NCBI GenBank assembly: GCA_017828975.1
Contig: JAGAJN010000031.1
Coordinates: 1-64,000 of the forward strand
Length of the DNA stretch: 64,000 nucleotides
Reading direction: 5' to 3'
DNA from: Oscillospiraceae bacterium
Lineage (GTDB): Bacteria > Bacillota > Clostridia > Oscillospirales > Ruminococcaceae
Within the stretch, counting starts at the first letter, position 1, and the number at the start of each line of letters is the position of its first letter. Below, in pieces: positions 8,116 through 16,913 of the stretch. The notes beneath the pieces are model-generated. The model was not told where the DNA came from. It searched no databases and saw only the letters and a program-made list of their open reading frames with translations. A program made the position numbers and the translations under genes.

Positions 8116-9333
8116 ATGGTTTATAAAAGAAAAGACAATAAGGGGAGAAATCTCAGAGCGGGTGAATGTCAGCGCAAGGACGGCAGGTATCAATTTGAAT
8201 ATACCGACGCCGACGGAAAACAGCGGTATGTATACAGCTGGAAGCTGGAACCAAAGGATCCATCGCCGAAGGGAAAAAAGTCGCGCTTATCCCTCAGGGA
8301 AATGGAGGTCAATATACTTCGGGAGCTGGAAGAAGGGCGCTCTTGGGCAAGCGGGAATGTTACTGTTATCGAACTGGTTAAGCGATATGTTCTGCTGAAA
8401 AACGGAGTGAGAGAGTCCACCCGTGCGGGCTATAATACCGTTATAAATTTCCTCGAAAAGGATAGCTTTGGCAAGAGAAAGATAAACGAAATACGGTTAT
8501 CCGATGCAAAGGTGTGGCTGGTAATGCTCCAGAATGAACAGGGAAAAAGTTACAGTACCATACATACTATCCGAGGGGTGTTAAGGCCCGCCTTTCGCAT
8601 GGCTGTGGAGGACGACATTATCAGGAAGAATCCCTTTGACTTTCAGTTATCCACGGTCATTGTAAATGACAGCGTGACCAGGGAAGCTATCACTCACAAA
8701 CAGAAAAGGGAGTTTCTGAGGTTTGTAAAGGAGGATAAGCATTTTTCGAGGTACTATGATGTTATTTACATTCTGTTCTTTACGGGAATGCGAATTTCCG
8801 AGTTCTGCGGTCTGACAGCCAAGGACATTGACCTGAAAAACAAAACCGTTACCATCAATAAGCAGCTGCACAGGACTATCGATATGCGCTACATAATCGA
8901 ACCGCCGAAATCCGATGCAGGCAAGCGTGTCATTCCGATTCGGGACGATGTGTGCAGCTGCTTTCAAAATCTGCTCAAAAGCATGGACAAAAAGGTGACC
9001 CCGATTATTTCCGACAAAAAGGGGAAAAGTTACAGCGGTTTTCTCTGCTTGGACAAGAACGGTATGCCTATGGTGGCACTTCATTGGGAGAAATATTTTG
9101 AGAATATTTGCAATAAGTACAACAGCATCTATGTGACGAAAATGCCAAAGGTAACTCCTCACGTTTGTCGGCATACCTATTGTTCTCACTGCGCTTCTGC
9201 GGGTATGAATCCCAAGCATTTGCAGTATCTTATGGGACACTCGGAAATCGGGGTCACTATGAATACCTACACTCACGTTGAATTTGAAAGCATTCAGCGG
9301 GAAGTCGAAGCGTTACAAAATGACGTCGGATAA
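8116..9333 (+). CDS. int: Tyrosine integrase, Tn916 type
   Basis: Site-specific recombinase (405 aa) for integration and excision. Domains: an N-terminal arm-binding domain (about 1-80), a SAM-like core-binding domain (about 85-190), and the catalytic domain with Arg in TGMRISEFCGL, HVCRHTY (H-x-x-R), LMGHSEIGVTMNTYTHV (His and nucleophile Tyr). All catalytic positions are present, so it should be active. The start at 8116 follows GAAAGGAG; an upstream in-frame ATG lacks a comparable site. It is the last gene of the element, and its 3' flank carries repeats like arm sites. Confidence 0.92.
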   Translation: MVYKRKDNKGRNLRAGECQRKDGRYQFEYTDADGKQRYVYSWKLEPKDPSPKGKKSRLSLREMEVNILRELEEGRSWASGNVTVIELVKRYVLLKNGVRESTRAGYNTVINFLEKDSFGKRKINEIRLSDAKVWLVMLQNEQGKSYSTIHTIRGVLRPAFRMAVEDDIIRKNPFDFQLSTVIVNDSVTREAITHKQKREFLRFVKEDKHFSRYYDVIYILFFTGMRISEFCGLTAKDIDLKNKTVTINKQLHRTIDMRYIIEPPKSDAGKRVIPIRDDVCSCFQNLLKSMDKKVTPIISDKKGKSYSGFLCLDKNGMPMVALHWEKYFENICNKYNSIYVTKMPKVTPHVCRHTYCSHCASAGMNPKHLQYLMGHSEIGVTMNTYTHVEFESIQREVEALQNDVG

Positions 9334-9348
9334 GCTCAAAAAAAGCGT

Positions 9349-9396
9349 CCTGTAAAATGGCCTAAAACTGTAAAAATTTACAGGATTATTACAGGA
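9349..9396. repeat. Integrase arm-site-like repeats / element right end
   Basis: CCTGTAAAA (9349), CTGTAAA (9368), TTTACAG (9377) and TTACAGG (9388) form direct and inverted repeats within 50 bases of the int stop, including a tandem TTACAGGATTATTACAGGAT. Position and form fit arm-type integrase sites near attR. I could not find a matching attL, so the exact end is not set. Confidence 0.5.
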
Positions 9397-9515
9397 TATG
9401 CAGAAAAATATACATAAATGCGGTCATGAAAACGTGAAGGAAGTGCCATGAGCCGAATACCGACAAAGCACGCATTATAGGGCTTTTACAGCCTATTTGA
9501 AAGGATTTGCGGACT

Positions 9516-9974
9516 ATGATAAATATCATCTTTATCTGCCACGGCAATATCTGCCGTTCGCCCATGGCAGAGTTTGTTATGCGGGACATGCTGAAAAGGG
9601 AGGGCATAAGCGGGGTGAACGTTGCCTCGGCTGCCACCAGCTATGAGGAGATAGGAAATCCCGTTCATCGGGGGACAAAGCGTATCCTCTCGGAAATGGG
9701 CATTTCCTGTGCGGGAAAGACCGCTGTTCATCTGGAACGTTCCGATTACGGAAAATACGACCTTATCATCGGAATGGACAGCGCAAATATCCGCAATATT
9801 CTTCGGATATTTAACGGCGACCCAGAGGAAAAGGTGAAAAAGCTGCTGGAATTTGCGGGAATAAACCGTGATGTTGCCGACCCCTGGTACACTGGGGATT
9901 TTGAAGCCACAAGGCTGGACGTGGAAACGGGCTGCACCGCACTTCTGTCATATATCAAGAAGGAGATGTTGTAA
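9516..9974 (+). CDS. Low-molecular-weight protein-tyrosine phosphatase
   Basis: 152-aa cytoplasmic phosphatase of the arsenate-reductase/LMW-PTP fold. The P-loop FICHGNICRSPMAEF near the N-terminus supplies nucleophile Cys and Arg (C-x5-R-S), and the general-acid DPW-YTGDF lies near residue 127. ATG at 9516 is chosen over TTG 9507 for the AAAGGA spacing. It overlaps or abuts a HAD phosphatase gene one base downstream, so the two are co-transcribed. Likely substrates are phosphotyrosine proteins such as those of exopolysaccharide export, but none is encoded nearby. Confidence 0.9.
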   Translation: MINIIFICHGNICRSPMAEFVMRDMLKREGISGVNVASAATSYEEIGNPVHRGTKRILSEMGISCAGKTAVHLERSDYGKYDLIIGMDSANIRNILRIFNGDPEEKVKKLLEFAGINRDVADPWYTGDFEATRLDVETGCTALLSYIKKEML

Positions 9975-9975
9975 G

Positions 9976-10611
9976 ATGAAAAATGCAATTTTATTCGATC
10001 TGGACGGTACTCTCTGGGATTCGGGGGAAACCGTTATCGCCGCATGGAATGATGTTCTCATAAGCCTTGGAATGGAGAAATACACCAAGACAGTTGACGA
10101 TATGCACTCTTATATGGGCAAAACTCTCCCCGCCATTGCCGAGATGATAATGCCCGACATTCCCGAAAAAAGGCGTATGGAGATACTGAACGCCTGCTGC
10201 GAGGAGGAGCAAAGGCGTCTTGCGGTCACGGGGGGAAGGCTTTATCCGCATCTGGAGGAAACGCTGCAAAAGCTGTCCGAGCGGTATTTTCTCGGGATAA
10301 TCAGCAACTGTCAGTGCGGTTATATCGAAACATTTCTTGAAGTGCATAAACTGGAAAAATATTTCTCCGACACCGAATGTAACGGCGGCACAGGTCTTTC
10401 CAAGGGCGAGAATATCCGCCTTGTGATTGAGCGAAACGGCATTGACAGGGCGGTTTATGTAGGCGACACGCTGATGGATATGCAGGCTGCCGACCAAGCG
10501 GGAGTGCCGTTTATCCATGCTTCATACGGCTTCGGAAAGCCCGACAGGGAAACGGAAAGCATCTCCGAAATAGGTGAAATAATTGCTGTTGCAGAAAAAG
10601 TTCTTTCATAA
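9976..10611 (+). CDS. HAD-superfamily phosphatase, phosphoglycolate-phosphatase-like
   Basis: 211 aa. Motif I is FDLDGTLWDS at residues 7-16, with the nucleophile and acid Asp pair. A helical cap domain spans about 17-85, motif II is IISNC, motif III Lys is in LSKGENI, and motif IV is YVGDTLMDM. This matches the Gph/PGP subfamily that removes phosphate from small metabolites; the substrate cannot be read from the sequence. The start at 9976 uses the AGGAG in the preceding gene's 3' end. The promoter of the next gene follows directly. Confidence 0.85.
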   Translation: MKNAILFDLDGTLWDSGETVIAAWNDVLISLGMEKYTKTVDDMHSYMGKTLPAIAEMIMPDIPEKRRMEILNACCEEEQRRLAVTGGRLYPHLEETLQKLSERYFLGIISNCQCGYIETFLEVHKLEKYFSDTECNGGTGLSKGENIRLVIERNGIDRAVYVGDTLMDMQAADQAGVPFIHASYGFGKPDRETESISEIGEIIAVAEKVLS

Positions 10612-10634
10612 AAGTGAAAATTTGGTGAAACCCC

Positions 10635-10663
10635 TTGACAAACCAAGTTATACGCTGTATAAT
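10635..10663 (+). promoter_or_regulatory. Consensus vegetative promoter
   Basis: TTGACA (10635-10640), 17-base spacer, TATAAT (10658-10663): an exact sigma-A consensus 42 bases before the EcsC-like gene. Confidence 0.85.
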
Positions 10664-10705
10664 ATAAATTGGAAAAACATATTAAACTAAATAGGAGGTA
10701 ATCTT

Positions 10706-11308
10706 ATGTCAACCGAGAAAATGAGCGAATCCGCAGTTATCAATATGCTTAACTCCTGTTACCGCAGTGCGCTGGACGGCGTAGCGGGAACATCTTCCGC
10801 AAGGGCTTTTGCCGATGAATATCTTGCCAAGGAAAACGGCAATGTTATGGCAGCTGCAAAACGTCTTATCAGTATGCAGAAAACTCTCTGCGCAGGCACA
10901 GGCTTTCTGACAGGCGTTGGCGGACTTATCACCGCAGCTGTTGCCGTACCTGCCGATGTTGCTGGAACTGTGTTTATGCAGCTTAGAATGATATGCGCTC
11001 TGGCATATATGGGCGGATATGACCCCGAGGACGAGAATGTTCGTGCGCTGGCTTATGCGTGTCTGGCAGGCGTTCCCGTAGACAGCTACATAAGCGGCAC
11101 AGATATTTCCGCAATTCCCATGGACGTTGCCCGTGAGATAAACAGGGAAGCCGTGTTCAGACTGATGGCAAAGACAGGTACAAGAGGTGCTGCTGCACTT
11201 TTCAGAATGGCGCCTATTATCGGCGGTGCTATCGGTGCTGTCCTTGACCTTTCCATTGCGGGAAATGTTGCGGACAATACTATTAAGGTTTTCCTTAAAA
11301 ACAAATAA
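10706..11308 (+). CDS. EcsC-family protein
   Basis: 200 aa with hydrophobic helices rich in Gly and Ala (GFLTGVGGLITAAVAVPADVA, then MAPIIGGAIGAVLDL), the pattern of the EcsC family whose founder is linked to the Bacillus Ecs transporter. The molecular function of EcsC is unknown. The helices may associate with membrane. It has its own consensus promoter, a strong AGGAGG ribosome binding site and its own terminator, so it is a well-expressed single-gene unit. Its neighbours give no functional clue. Confidence 0.7.
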   Translation: MSTEKMSESAVINMLNSCYRSALDGVAGTSSARAFADEYLAKENGNVMAAAKRLISMQKTLCAGTGFLTGVGGLITAAVAVPADVAGTVFMQLRMICALAYMGGYDPEDENVRALAYACLAGVPVDSYISGTDISAIPMDVAREINREAVFRLMAKTGTRGAAALFRMAPIIGGAIGAVLDLSIAGNVADNTIKVFLKNK

Positions 11309-11338
11309 CTTGCCACCTCAATTCTTTCCAATACAGAA

Positions 11339-11380
11339 AAGCTGCCGCAAGGTCATTTAAACCAAGCGGCAGCTTTCTTG
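11339..11380 (+). terminator. Terminator of the EcsC-like gene
   Basis: AAGCTGCCGC (11339-11348) pairs with GCGGCAGCTT (11366-11375), followed by TCTTGTTG. Confidence 0.85.
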
Positions 11381-11398
11381 TTGTCTGAGTGACGTATA

Positions 11399-11433
11399 TG
11401 TGTGTTCCCCCGCCGAAGGCAGGGGAACACACA
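11399..11433. terminator. Perfect 12-bp hairpin between convergent genes
   Basis: TGTGTGTTCCCC (11399-11410) and GGGGAACACACA (11422-11433) form a perfect stem with an 11-base loop, just past the stop of the minus-strand SDR gene. No T-run follows on the minus strand, so it may work as a transcript-end stabiliser rather than a classical terminator. Confidence 0.5.
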
Positions 11434-11453
11434 TTAAAAAGTATTTTCTTAAA

Positions 11454-12254
11454 TTACCATGTACGGGAATTCATCTTCTTGAATTCGCCAACGGTAGAAA
11501 CATGAGCGTTCAGACCGCCGTCAACGGTAACGACCTGACCTGTGAAATACTCACTCTCGTCAGATGCCAGATATACGCACATATTTGCAATATCGGCAGG
11601 TGCGCCGTAACGGTTTACCATAATATTGTTGAGGAAAATATCCTTGAGTGCCTGGGGAACGTAAGCTTCATTTTCGGGTGTAACGATAAGTCCCGGGCGA
11701 ACGCAGTTGCAGCGGATATTGTCCTTGCCGTACTGGAGAGCGGTTGACTTTGTGAGCATATCAACTCCAGCCTTTGCGCAGGCATAAGCGGTAGAGCCAA
11801 GGTCACCGCCGCAGGAAGCCATAGAGCCGATATTGATGATAGAGCCGCCGCCGTTTTCCTTCAGATAGGGAAGAGCGCACTTGATAGCATAGAATGTTCC
11901 TCTGATGTCGCTCTGGAAAATGCCGTCCCACATTTCAAGAGTAAGCTCGTCAACACGGCCGTCCTTCAAGGTAACGTTTGCGGCGTTGTTTACGAGAATG
12001 TCGAGCTTGCCGTACTTTTCAACTGTATCTGCAAGGAGAGCCTCAATGCTTTCGGTAGCGGTAATGTCCATGAAATGGTAGAAAGCTTCGCCGCCTGCTT
12101 CTTTAATGCTGTCAACTACTGCCTGTCCCTTTGCTTCACGGCGTCCGCAGATAACGACCTTTGCGCCCTCAGCGGCAAAAAGCTTTGCGATACCTACGCC
12201 GATACCGCTTGTAGAGCCTGTTACGATAGCAACCTTGCCTTTTAATCTGTCCAT
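11454..12254 (-). CDS. Short-chain dehydrogenase/reductase
   Basis: 266-aa classical SDR. The NAD(P)-binding TGSTSGIGVGIA motif is near residue 12, with NNAAN near 88. The catalytic Ser is in NIGSMAS and Tyr/Lys in YACAKAG, and PGLIVTP comes after the active site. An Arg pair (CGRREAK) after the second strand suggests NADP(H) preference. The substrate is unknown; homologues include 3-oxoacyl-ACP and glucose dehydrogenases. It is a single gene with AAGGAGG before its start, and M56 sensor genes follow upstream in the same direction. Confidence 0.85.
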   Translation of the reverse strand: MDRLKGKVAIVTGSTSGIGVGIAKLFAAEGAKVVICGRREAKGQAVVDSIKEAGGEAFYHFMDITATESIEALLADTVEKYGKLDILVNNAANVTLKDGRVDELTLEMWDGIFQSDIRGTFYAIKCALPYLKENGGGSIINIGSMASCGGDLGSTAYACAKAGVDMLTKSTALQYGKDNIRCNCVRPGLIVTPENEAYVPQALKDIFLNNIMVNRYGAPADIANMCVYLASDESEYFTGQVVTVDGGLNAHVSTVGEFKKMNSRTW

Positions 12255-12393
12255 TTGAATGATCCTCCTTAAAATATGAATTTTGAGATTTCCGAAAAAT
12301 ATCTCCCTGATAATTATATATTATAACACACTTTTCCGAGAATTGCAAGAGCTTTTTTGTAATTTTTCACAACAACTGGAGCAGATAGTAATG

Positions 12394-14475
12394 TTACTCG
12401 GCTGTAAGGCAAGGACTGCCGTCAAAAGCGGATATGAAAAGGGTAATGTCACCCGAATTTGTTTTGTATGCCACTCGGTAGCAAAGCTGATTTTGGGTAT
12501 TTTCCGAATCGGAAAAATCGTAAAAACACATAGGCGTTATTTCGGGAGATGAAATATCAAGCACCTCCGATTTTTGCTCGGGTGTCAGAAGCTTTTCCGC
12601 CGCCGCTGCCGCATTTTCGGGGGACAGCATACCGTCGGTAATTTCAAGGGTGCAGTAAGCGGTGCGGTCTGCCTTGTCATTTTTGACACGGTAGGTTTTT
12701 GAGATACGGTAAGTTCCGTTATACAGGACACAGTCGCTCATAGTATAGCTTCTTGTAAAGCTTTCCTGCCACTCTCCGCCGAGAGAAATGCCCTCAGAGG
12801 TAAATACTGTAACATAATTATCCGGAACAGGCTGAACGGGAAATACAGAAACATATCCGCCGTTTTCCAGACGTTCAATAGTGTATGGACTGCCCGTCAT
12901 TACCGATGTTCCGTCAATGCTTTTTGATGTAATTGTAAGCTTGTTCGACTGCTTGTCATATTCGGCGGAAATTTCCATTTTCGCTTCATGGGCAGGGACG
13001 GAAGGCACTTCCGAATTTCCCATAAACTCAAAGGACATAACAATATTCATCATCATTTCCTCGGAAAATCCCCCGTTTCCGCCGTAAGCGGGGAATATTA
13101 CCGTCAGGGAAAAATCTCCGAGATCAAGGGTGTAATAATAGAAAATATCATCGCCCGAGCGAGTCACTATAAGCCGTTTTATCTTCCCGTTTCCGTCGGG
13201 ATTCGGAATGTTTTTGACAAGCGTTATTTCCTTGCCCTCGGCAATATCTGCGGTGAAAAAGCTTTTGGGAATTTCATCGTCGGAGCGGACGTATGGGAGA
13301 ATTTCAAGGCATTTTATCCATTCGTCATTTCTCGGATATTCGCCGATACTTCCGCTGAATCGTATATGGTCGGGGACGGCAAAGTTGGTTATCAGCTTGC
13401 CGATCTTCCATGTTTCATCGGTGGAAATAAGCTCTAAACCGTTTTCGGAAACTGCCATTACTTCGCCCACATAAGTGTAACGTGTCATTCCGCCGTCGGG
13501 GATCGCTTCAACGGTTTCTTTTTCGGAATTGCCATCTGTAAGCAGAACGACGGCTGCGGCAATTATCAGCAAGACTGCGGCAGATACGGCAATGACCGTG
13601 GGCTTTTTCCAATTAAGAACGCCCTTTATTCGGGACTTTACGCTGTTTTCACCGAATGAAACCACCTGTCCGCCGCTGAGATGATTTTGCTTCATGGAAA
13701 TGTTCAGCAGTGCCGAAGCGTAATCCTTGCGGACGTCTTCGGAGAAGCTTTCAACAGCGGTTTCATCACAGGAAAGCTCCATATCCCGTTCCATCAGCTT
13801 GAACGAAAGCCAAAGCAGCGGGTTGAACCAATGTACGGTCAGTGCGGCAAATGCAAGCGGTTTGGTAAGGTGGTCCTTTCGGCGGATATGTGCCTGTTCA
13901 TGGGCGAGAATGAAGGGCATATCTTCCATGGAAATGTCCTCGGGAAGGTAAATTTTCGGCTTGATGATACCGAAAACAAAGGGCGTTTCGATGGAATCGC
14001 ATATCATAACATTATCCTGAAGCGGACGGGCATTCGATAGCCGAATTTTCAGCCGAACAATGCAGACAATCGTGTACAGAGCTATTCCGATAATACCCGT
14101 AAGCCAGATGATCGTCCCCACAAAAAGCATTATCTGCACGGGATTTACCGAATTGTTGGGCACTGCTTTGGGCAGGGGAACAACAATATTTTCGGGGGAC
14201 GAGGGCAGCGGTATTCCCGTGTCAATAACGGGGCTATGGTCGTATTCGACACTTTTGCTTATGTAGCTTTCTGCCGTCGGTTTTATCACATTAAAAAGGC
14301 TGAACGCCGTTTCCACGGAAAAAGGGCATATCATACGGATAAACGGTACTATCCACAGAAAATAGGAAAATTTCGCAGGCAGCTTCTTCATAAAAAGCCG
14401 CAGGAACATCACCGCAATGCAGATATAAGAGGCGGTTATGCTCATATTCAGCACTATTCGGAAAATATCGGTCAT
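12394..14475 (-). CDS. BlaR1/MecR1-type M56 membrane metalloprotease sensor
   Basis: 693 aa. Four N-terminal transmembrane segments (about 5-30, 35-55, 115-140, 298-318) flank the cytoplasmic gluzincin domain with zinc motif HEQAH at 192-196 and downstream SCDETAVES (ExxxD). In BlaR1/MecR1 this protease is activated by a ligand outside and destroys the BlaI/MecI repressor. The roughly 370-residue outer region here is not a penicillin-binding domain: no SxxK / SxN / KTG set is evident, so the signal is probably not a beta-lactam. The ATG at 14475 lies one base after the blaI-like stop. The repressor gene and its operator lie directly upstream. Confidence 0.85.
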   Translation of the reverse strand: MTDIFRIVLNMSITASYICIAVMFLRLFMKKLPAKFSYFLWIVPFIRMICPFSVETAFSLFNVIKPTAESYISKSVEYDHSPVIDTGIPLPSSPENIVVPLPKAVPNNSVNPVQIMLFVGTIIWLTGIIGIALYTIVCIVRLKIRLSNARPLQDNVMICDSIETPFVFGIIKPKIYLPEDISMEDMPFILAHEQAHIRRKDHLTKPLAFAALTVHWFNPLLWLSFKLMERDMELSCDETAVESFSEDVRKDYASALLNISMKQNHLSGGQVVSFGENSVKSRIKGVLNWKKPTVIAVSAAVLLIIAAAVVLLTDGNSEKETVEAIPDGGMTRYTYVGEVMAVSENGLELISTDETWKIGKLITNFAVPDHIRFSGSIGEYPRNDEWIKCLEILPYVRSDDEIPKSFFTADIAEGKEITLVKNIPNPDGNGKIKRLIVTRSGDDIFYYYTLDLGDFSLTVIFPAYGGNGGFSEEMMMNIVMSFEFMGNSEVPSVPAHEAKMEISAEYDKQSNKLTITSKSIDGTSVMTGSPYTIERLENGGYVSVFPVQPVPDNYVTVFTSEGISLGGEWQESFTRSYTMSDCVLYNGTYRISKTYRVKNDKADRTAYCTLEITDGMLSPENAAAAAEKLLTPEQKSEVLDISSPEITPMCFYDFSDSENTQNQLCYRVAYKTNSGDITLFISAFDGSPCLTAE

Positions 14476-14476
14476 T

Positions 14477-14833
14477 TCACTTTTCCTCCGTTCTGCTGTC
14501 GATAAGGCGTTTCAGCTCCTCCGCTTCCTCCTTGGTCAGCCGCTCCTTGCTGAGAAAGGCGGTGAGAAACATTGAAAGCGAGCCGTTAAAACCCTTTTTC
14601 AGCGCCTTTTCCGACTGCTCCGAAAGCTGCTCCTCCCGTCCCACCAGCGAGCGGACAACGGAGTTTTCATTGACCGCCGCTGATTTTTCCGCTGCACGTT
14701 TGAGCAGGGTATAGACGGTGGATTTTTTCCAGCCGTACCGTTCGCCCGCCAGCCTGACCAGCTCTCCCGACTTTATCGGCTCATTTCCCCAGATGATTTC
14801 CATTAGGTTGAGTTCGCTTTGATTTAGCTTCAT
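14477..14833 (-). CDS. BlaI/MecI-family transcriptional repressor
   Basis: 118-aa winged-helix repressor: the N-terminal LNLMEIIWGNEPIKSGELVRL and YGWKKSTVYTLLKRA give the helix-turn-helix and recognition helix, followed by the helical dimerisation arm where the partner protease normally cleaves. It is translationally coupled to the M56 protease gene (stop and start one base apart). Its promoter carries tandem dyads of the family's operator type, so the pair is autoregulated. No beta-lactamase or other obvious target gene adjoins. Confidence 0.92.
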   Translation of the reverse strand: MKLNQSELNLMEIIWGNEPIKSGELVRLAGERYGWKKSTVYTLLKRAAEKSAAVNENSVVRSLVGREEQLSEQSEKALKKGFNGSLSMFLTAFLSKERLTKEEAEELKRLIDSRTEEK

Positions 14834-14850
14834 AATATCCTCTCCTTCGG

Positions 14851-14895
14851 TCTACTGTTGTAAACTAGTCTACCACAGTAGACCAATTTTGTCAA
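14851..14895 (-). promoter_or_regulatory. blaI-like promoter with tandem operator dyads
   Basis: On the minus strand TTGACA (14895-14890), 17 bases, TAGACT (14872-14867). Two dyads of form TCTAC-N4-GTAGA occur: perfect at 14869-14882, overlapping the spacer and -10, and imperfect at 14851-14864 (TCTAC-TGTT-GTAAA), just downstream. Placement is ideal for repression by the adjacent BlaI-type protein. Confidence 0.82.
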
Positions 14896-14913
14896 GAGGA
14901 TTTTTCAAAAAAA

Positions 14914-15873
14914 TTATCCGGAAAGCTTAACGGAAATATTCAGCTCCGTTCTGTCGGCGATGATTCCCGGTTCTCCCGTGCAGAGGGGCTGCCATGCATC
15001 GGTTTTGTCGATAAGTTCGGTGCAGTATTTTTTCAGGGCATTTTCTGCGGACAGCTTAAGAACCTCGTCTTTAGGGACGTCGCTGCCCGATTTGCCGCAC
15101 TTTTCGTCGGTTTTCAGCTGTGCGGTCAGGTTGACACGGCAGACCGATTTCCCGTCCTCGGCGGTAAATTCAAACTCGGGATTTGCCTTTGTGACGGTAA
15201 GTGCGCCGTATCCGCAGGAGGTTGAAATGTCCGCAAGTATACCGTCTGCATTTCCCGAAAGCAGCATATAGCCCGCATTTTCGTCACGGTCGGTGACCAC
15301 CTTGCCGCCGCCCGGGGTGATGAATGCGGTTTTCAGGAAGAAAACGTCGTTGTTTTCGTACTCGGCAAAGGGCAGAGCAAAAAATCCGCCGCAGTCCTTT
15401 CGGGAGATCTCCGCAAGGGTGACAGATTTTATCAAGCCCTGACGCTCCGCATAATCCATCTGCTTTTCGGGGTCGTCGGAAACAGATCTCGCTGCGTCCC
15501 CGCCGTTGAATGCACAGACAGCTTTGCAGGAGGGCGGAACTCCGTATTCCGCAGTCAGCAGGCGAACAAGTCCGCTGTCGGGGACGACACTTTTTCCTGC
15601 GATAAACAGCTGAGTGTGTCCCGTGAAAAGGGTAGTCCCGTCGGGGAGAGAAAGCTCGGCATTTCTGAGCGCTTCAGCGATGGTCTTTCCCGTCCCCGAG
15701 ATGTTGCTTTCGCCGTTTTTGCCGTCGGTTTTCAGGGTGACGGAAATGTTGTCCCCAGAACGGTCCATTGCCATTACGGTGACAAATGCCCGCTCGTTTA
15801 TCTCAATAGATTCCATACAGCCCGACAGCAGAATTGCCGCCGTCAGCATTGTTATCATGAGCAGCTTTTTCAT
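14914..15873 (-). CDS. Ger(x)C-family spore germination lipoprotein
   Basis: 319 aa starting at 15873, chosen because GGAGG lies upstream and a lipoprotein signal follows directly: a Lys-Lys start, a hydrophobic stretch and lipobox LLSGC. After the lipid Cys comes EINERAFVTVMAMD, the conserved Ger(x)C N-terminus. The C subunit anchors to the outer face of the inner spore membrane and is needed for germinant-receptor function. Its start overlaps the gerB-like stop by 4 bases, completing an A-B-C operon. Length is a little below the usual 370-400 aa. Confidence 0.85.
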   Translation of the reverse strand: MKKLLMITMLTAAILLSGCMESIEINERAFVTVMAMDRSGDNISVTLKTDGKNGESNISGTGKTIAEALRNAELSLPDGTTLFTGHTQLFIAGKSVVPDSGLVRLLTAEYGVPPSCKAVCAFNGGDAARSVSDDPEKQMDYAERQGLIKSVTLAEISRKDCGGFFALPFAEYENNDVFFLKTAFITPGGGKVVTDRDENAGYMLLSGNADGILADISTSCGYGALTVTKANPEFEFTAEDGKSVCRVNLTAQLKTDEKCGKSGSDVPKDEVLKLSAENALKKYCTELIDKTDAWQPLCTGEPGIIADRTELNISVKLSG

Positions 15874-16913
15874 CGGGAAACCTCCTTTTTTCGTCTGCGG
15901 AGCAGCAAAATTATAAGCGGTATTACGGTAAACAGCAGCAGTATGGGGACGAATGAGCAAAGTATCCCTGCATAGCCGTCCGCAATGGTCAGCAGTAGGC
16001 AGACAACCGCTGCGGCGGGGAAGGAAAGCAGCACTTTTTTGTCCTTCACGTCAAATATCCCGCAGATAAGCTCGGACGCAATTAACAGGTAAAACGCCGC
16101 CGAAATTATCCCCGAAATGATTAGTATCGCCATAAAAACAGCGTCCGTTCTGCCGAATAAAACGTTGTCCGCAAAGTCAGAAAGGGACATAAACGGAAAG
16201 TCGGCGATATAGGCAAACCGTCCAGCAATTGCGCCGACAGCAAAGATAATACCGCAGGTAACTATCAGCTTTACGGCAATGAATGTGTAAAGCGGTTTTC
16301 GGATATTTTCCTTTGAATATCCCGCAAGGAAAATAGCTGCGACTATCTCTCCGCTCCTTGACAGATCCTTGTAGACCGCTTTAGGCAGCTGTCCCGTATA
16401 CACAAAGCTTCTGTCCATAAAAACGGACAGGTCCGATCTGCCGACGGACAGTAATATCAGGGCAATAGTCACAATGAAAAACACCGTCAGCATCACCGCA
16501 GAGGAACGTGCAAGCCCCTCTATCCCAAGATAGGCGCAGTAGCCGCAGAGTACAGCCAGAGTTATGCAGACGCCGACCTTTCCCGCATTTCGATAGAACT
16601 GTTTTTCCAGAAATCCGAAGCTTTCAAGAATGACATTTGCCGCTATTGCAAGGAAAAAAATGCAGTACAAAATTCGGCAGAAGATACCCCAAAAGCCACG
16701 TTTCAAGCCGCTTTCGGGACAGGTGAGCATTACAAGAGGAATTGCAATTATCGCCTGAATAAGCGCAGAAACAGCCGCTGCCGCCAGCTGCACCTTGAAC
16801 CCGACATTTTCATCGGGGGGCATTGTCATCAGTCTGAACATACTGCATAAAAGCAGCAGAGAAACCGTCTGCGCCCCGCTTATCCTGCCCCCGAAAATGC
16901 TGTTACTGTTCAT
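15870..16913 (-). CDS. GerB-family germinant receptor permease
   Basis: 347 aa from the ATG at 16913 (a 4-codon longer start at 16925 is possible). About ten hydrophobic segments in the APC-transporter-like GerAB fold, with N-terminal ISGAQTVSLLLL. In this family the B subunit binds the germinant amino acid or sugar inside the membrane. It overlaps gerA at its start and gerC at its end, so the three are translated as a unit. Germinant specificity cannot be read. Confidence 0.85.
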   Translation of the reverse strand: MNSNSIFGGRISGAQTVSLLLLCSMFRLMTMPPDENVGFKVQLAAAAVSALIQAIIAIPLVMLTCPESGLKRGFWGIFCRILYCIFFLAIAANVILESFGFLEKQFYRNAGKVGVCITLAVLCGYCAYLGIEGLARSSAVMLTVFFIVTIALILLSVGRSDLSVFMDRSFVYTGQLPKAVYKDLSRSGEIVAAIFLAGYSKENIRKPLYTFIAVKLIVTCGIIFAVGAIAGRFAYIADFPFMSLSDFADNVLFGRTDAVFMAILIISGIISAAFYLLIASELICGIFDVKDKKVLLSFPAAAVVCLLLTIADGYAGILCSFVPILLLFTVIPLIILLLRRRKKEVSR

